A stretch of 64,000 nt of DNA, taken from assembly GCA_029582265.1 (NCBI GenBank), contig CM055828.1, positions 16,937,430 to 17,001,429 of the forward strand, written 5' to 3'. Under the pieces are notes generated by a model. The model made no database searches and was not told the origin of the DNA. It worked only from the letters and a program-made list of their open reading frames with translations. This DNA is from Zoroaster sp. YZ-2022 (taxonomy: Eukaryota > Echinodermata > Asteroidea > Forcipulatida > Zoroasteridae). Positions 62,429 to 64,000 of this stretch are shown here, piece after piece; within the stretch, counting starts at the first letter, position 1, and each line of letters begins with the position of its first letter. The position numbers and the translations under genes are program-made.

Positions 62429-63252
62429 GTAAGTGGCCATTTAATAATACTCCCATGCATAACCCAGTCCACTTCCGTGCAAAACGACATGTTCCCACCA
62501 TGCTCACCGTTTCAGTGTTCACGGCATTAAAACATGCCGTGATTTTCCGCATTAATAAAAACATCGTGTCTGATTTTATATCCTGGCAAGACATACATAA
62601 AAACATTAAACCTTTCTCATTATGCCTGCGCTTGTTTTGAGTTTTTTTAAATGATCAGAACTTTGACTCAACTGTTATTTCACTCAACTGTTATTTCATA
62701 AAATAATACCGTAATGTTAGCATTGCCTTCGGTGTGTTTTCCGACCGCATGATGGGGGCTTGCGCTGCGCTTCACGGTACATAGAAATTCTCTGCCTTTG
62801 TGTACGTCACGAACGTTTCGTTAAAACTTCGAAAATTCGGGGGGTAAATTTTTGATTATTAGATAAACAATTAATAATCCACTCGAAACAAAAAACATTT
62901 AAAATTGTTTTTAATTCATACCAATCAATATAACAGCACCAAGAAATAAAGTTTGGTAAATACACTCTTCACAGGACCTTTGATGTATGAAAGTCGATTC
63001 ATATCCAAACCAACAACTACGCCTTTCCCACTTGAAATTTATTTTCGTTTTGCTCAACATGCTCGAAATCTGAAAGGCTTCCATTCTAAAACCATGTTTG
63101 GAAATTATATTTTTATGGAAGATACTGTTTCCACAAACATCCGTCAATAATTGTATGAAAGAGAGCTGTATACTGCCGCTACTTTTATGGGTAATTCCGT
63201 GCCAACTCAGCTAGAGGTGACTTAGATTTTTTTTTTCAACACACTCACAATT
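62429..63252. other. Noncoding stretch, no gene recognised
   Basis: An acceptor-like CTCTTCACAG at about 62965-62974 (plus strand) precedes an open frame of about 58 codons without recognised family; too weak to call. Confidence 0.35.
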
Positions 63253-63780
63253 TTTGCTCTCAACTCCAAGTCCTTTTCGAGATATGGCCCCTTAAAATAT
63301 AGCCACGCCCCTTCCAAGTTGCGTCGATGATATTTATTTATTTATGGTTTTGCATTTTCGGGCATTTATCTCGAAAGTGGGTAAAATAATGCTGCAAATG
63401 GGTCCTTCATAACCCACAACTGAGCCGACATAAAAGTGATTATTGGCCATTTTTGGGCTCCTCTGATGATGACCATATGAGCGATCAGATTGCTTTTATC
63501 TTATATATGCATACAAACTAGGTGTATATTACTATTAGGCCTATGTCTGCCCCAAATAAGGATGGACCAATCATTGGAGGTTTGGCTGGGGTGGAAGACA
63601 GGTTCGCAGATAATACCACCCCCTTCTAATGGATGGTTGACCAGGTGGGCCACTACTCATGTAAATGAAACTCTTACATCTTAAAATATTGTATCCAGCC
63701 TGTGTATGTAAGAAAAGGGGGCGTGGCTATATTTTTCAGGGGGTAAAATCTCAGAAACGACTTGGAGCTGGGAGCAAAAT
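63253..63780. repeat. Large imperfect inverted repeat
   Basis: Arms at 63253-63312 and 63717-63780 share TATAGCCACGCCCC and CTCCAAGTC in opposite orientation, about 80% alike by eye, around a 400-bp centre without a recognised frame. It may be a nonautonomous element; ends are not defined. TAGGCCTA occurs at 63536. Confidence 0.6.
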
Positions 63781-63833
63781 CTGACAATAAGGTTTATCTC
63801 AAATAGCGGCTGCAAGGAATCATGGGATGTCTG

Positions 63834-64000
63834 TGGGCGAAAAAAGTCTGCAATAAATTAAGTTCTTCAATTTCTTTGCTCGCCAGAACAAGAAAATTTG
63901 TTGACCAACCAACAGCTTTTTTATTATATAATGCCATGGTTCTACCCCACATAGACTACTGCTGTATGGTGTGGGGTGCCAAACCCACTCTTGTCTCCAA
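63834..64000 (+). pseudogene. LINE reverse-transcriptase C-terminal fragment, cut by window edge
   Basis: The frame encodes NKLSSSISLLARTRKF and then LLYNAMVLPHIDYCCMVWG, the conserved block that follows the RT domain in CR1/L2/Jockey-type non-LTR retrotransposons. It is open to the last base of the window. The upstream RT domain is absent, so this copy is 5'-truncated or the fragment is part of a composite; its 3' part lies outside the window. Confidence 0.75.

Overview
The window is animal DNA, most likely from an invertebrate deuterostome, with an echinoderm as the best guess. It has spliced-gene signals (GT/AG sites), no operons, and long noncoding tracts dense in transposons and microsatellites. 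Its one clear host gene encodes a neurotrophin. The palindrome TAGGCCTA is strikingly over-represented. The species call is an inference.

Region by region. 1-3.6 kb: the last coding exon of a neurotrophin gene on the minus strand (2573-3427), with signal-peptide-like start, pro-region, furin site and a complete six-cysteine knot. No ATG is available upstream in frame, and a strong 3' splice site lies at its edge, so the start codon is on an exon not identified here. 3.9-15.3 kb: noncoding DNA with small inverted-repeat elements (3908-4347, 6598-6848, 7756-7882), a GTACGA-rich element (5511-5624), a 94-bp tandem duplication and a hAT-type MITE with perfect 8-bp target duplications (14634-14869). 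16.5-22.1 kb: a nest of transposons. A piggyBac-like MITE abuts a 5.2-kb CAGGCGCGG element. Its TA-rich tract holds a 3.5-kb hAT-type element carrying a dead 5'-truncated LINE, which is itself split by a CACTGTAAAA element. A pure (TAA)n array of about 494 bp closes the nest. 22-40 kb: mostly unique noncoding DNA, with a 25-bp VNTR (26975-27217), a 1.1-kb GTACGA hexamer array (33958-35042), a TTA-flanked MITE (35971-36335) and LINE 3' tails. 39.8-41.1 kb: a 24-bp GGT-rich minisatellite. 41.8-53.6 kb: a second piggyBac-like MITE copy, a Harbinger-like MITE filled with GCGTATG motifs, a foldback element, another hAT MITE, and a tRNA-derived SINE with an (AAT)n tail. 54.8-57.6 kb: a satellite-like array of 177-bp dimeric units. 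59.7-64 kb: a weak candidate exon, a decayed THAP-domain exon and the edge of another LINE.

Only the neurotrophin exon looks like a functional host gene. Almost all other open frames come from simple repeats or transposons and should not be annotated as genes. No operon, CRISPR array or prokaryotic system is present.
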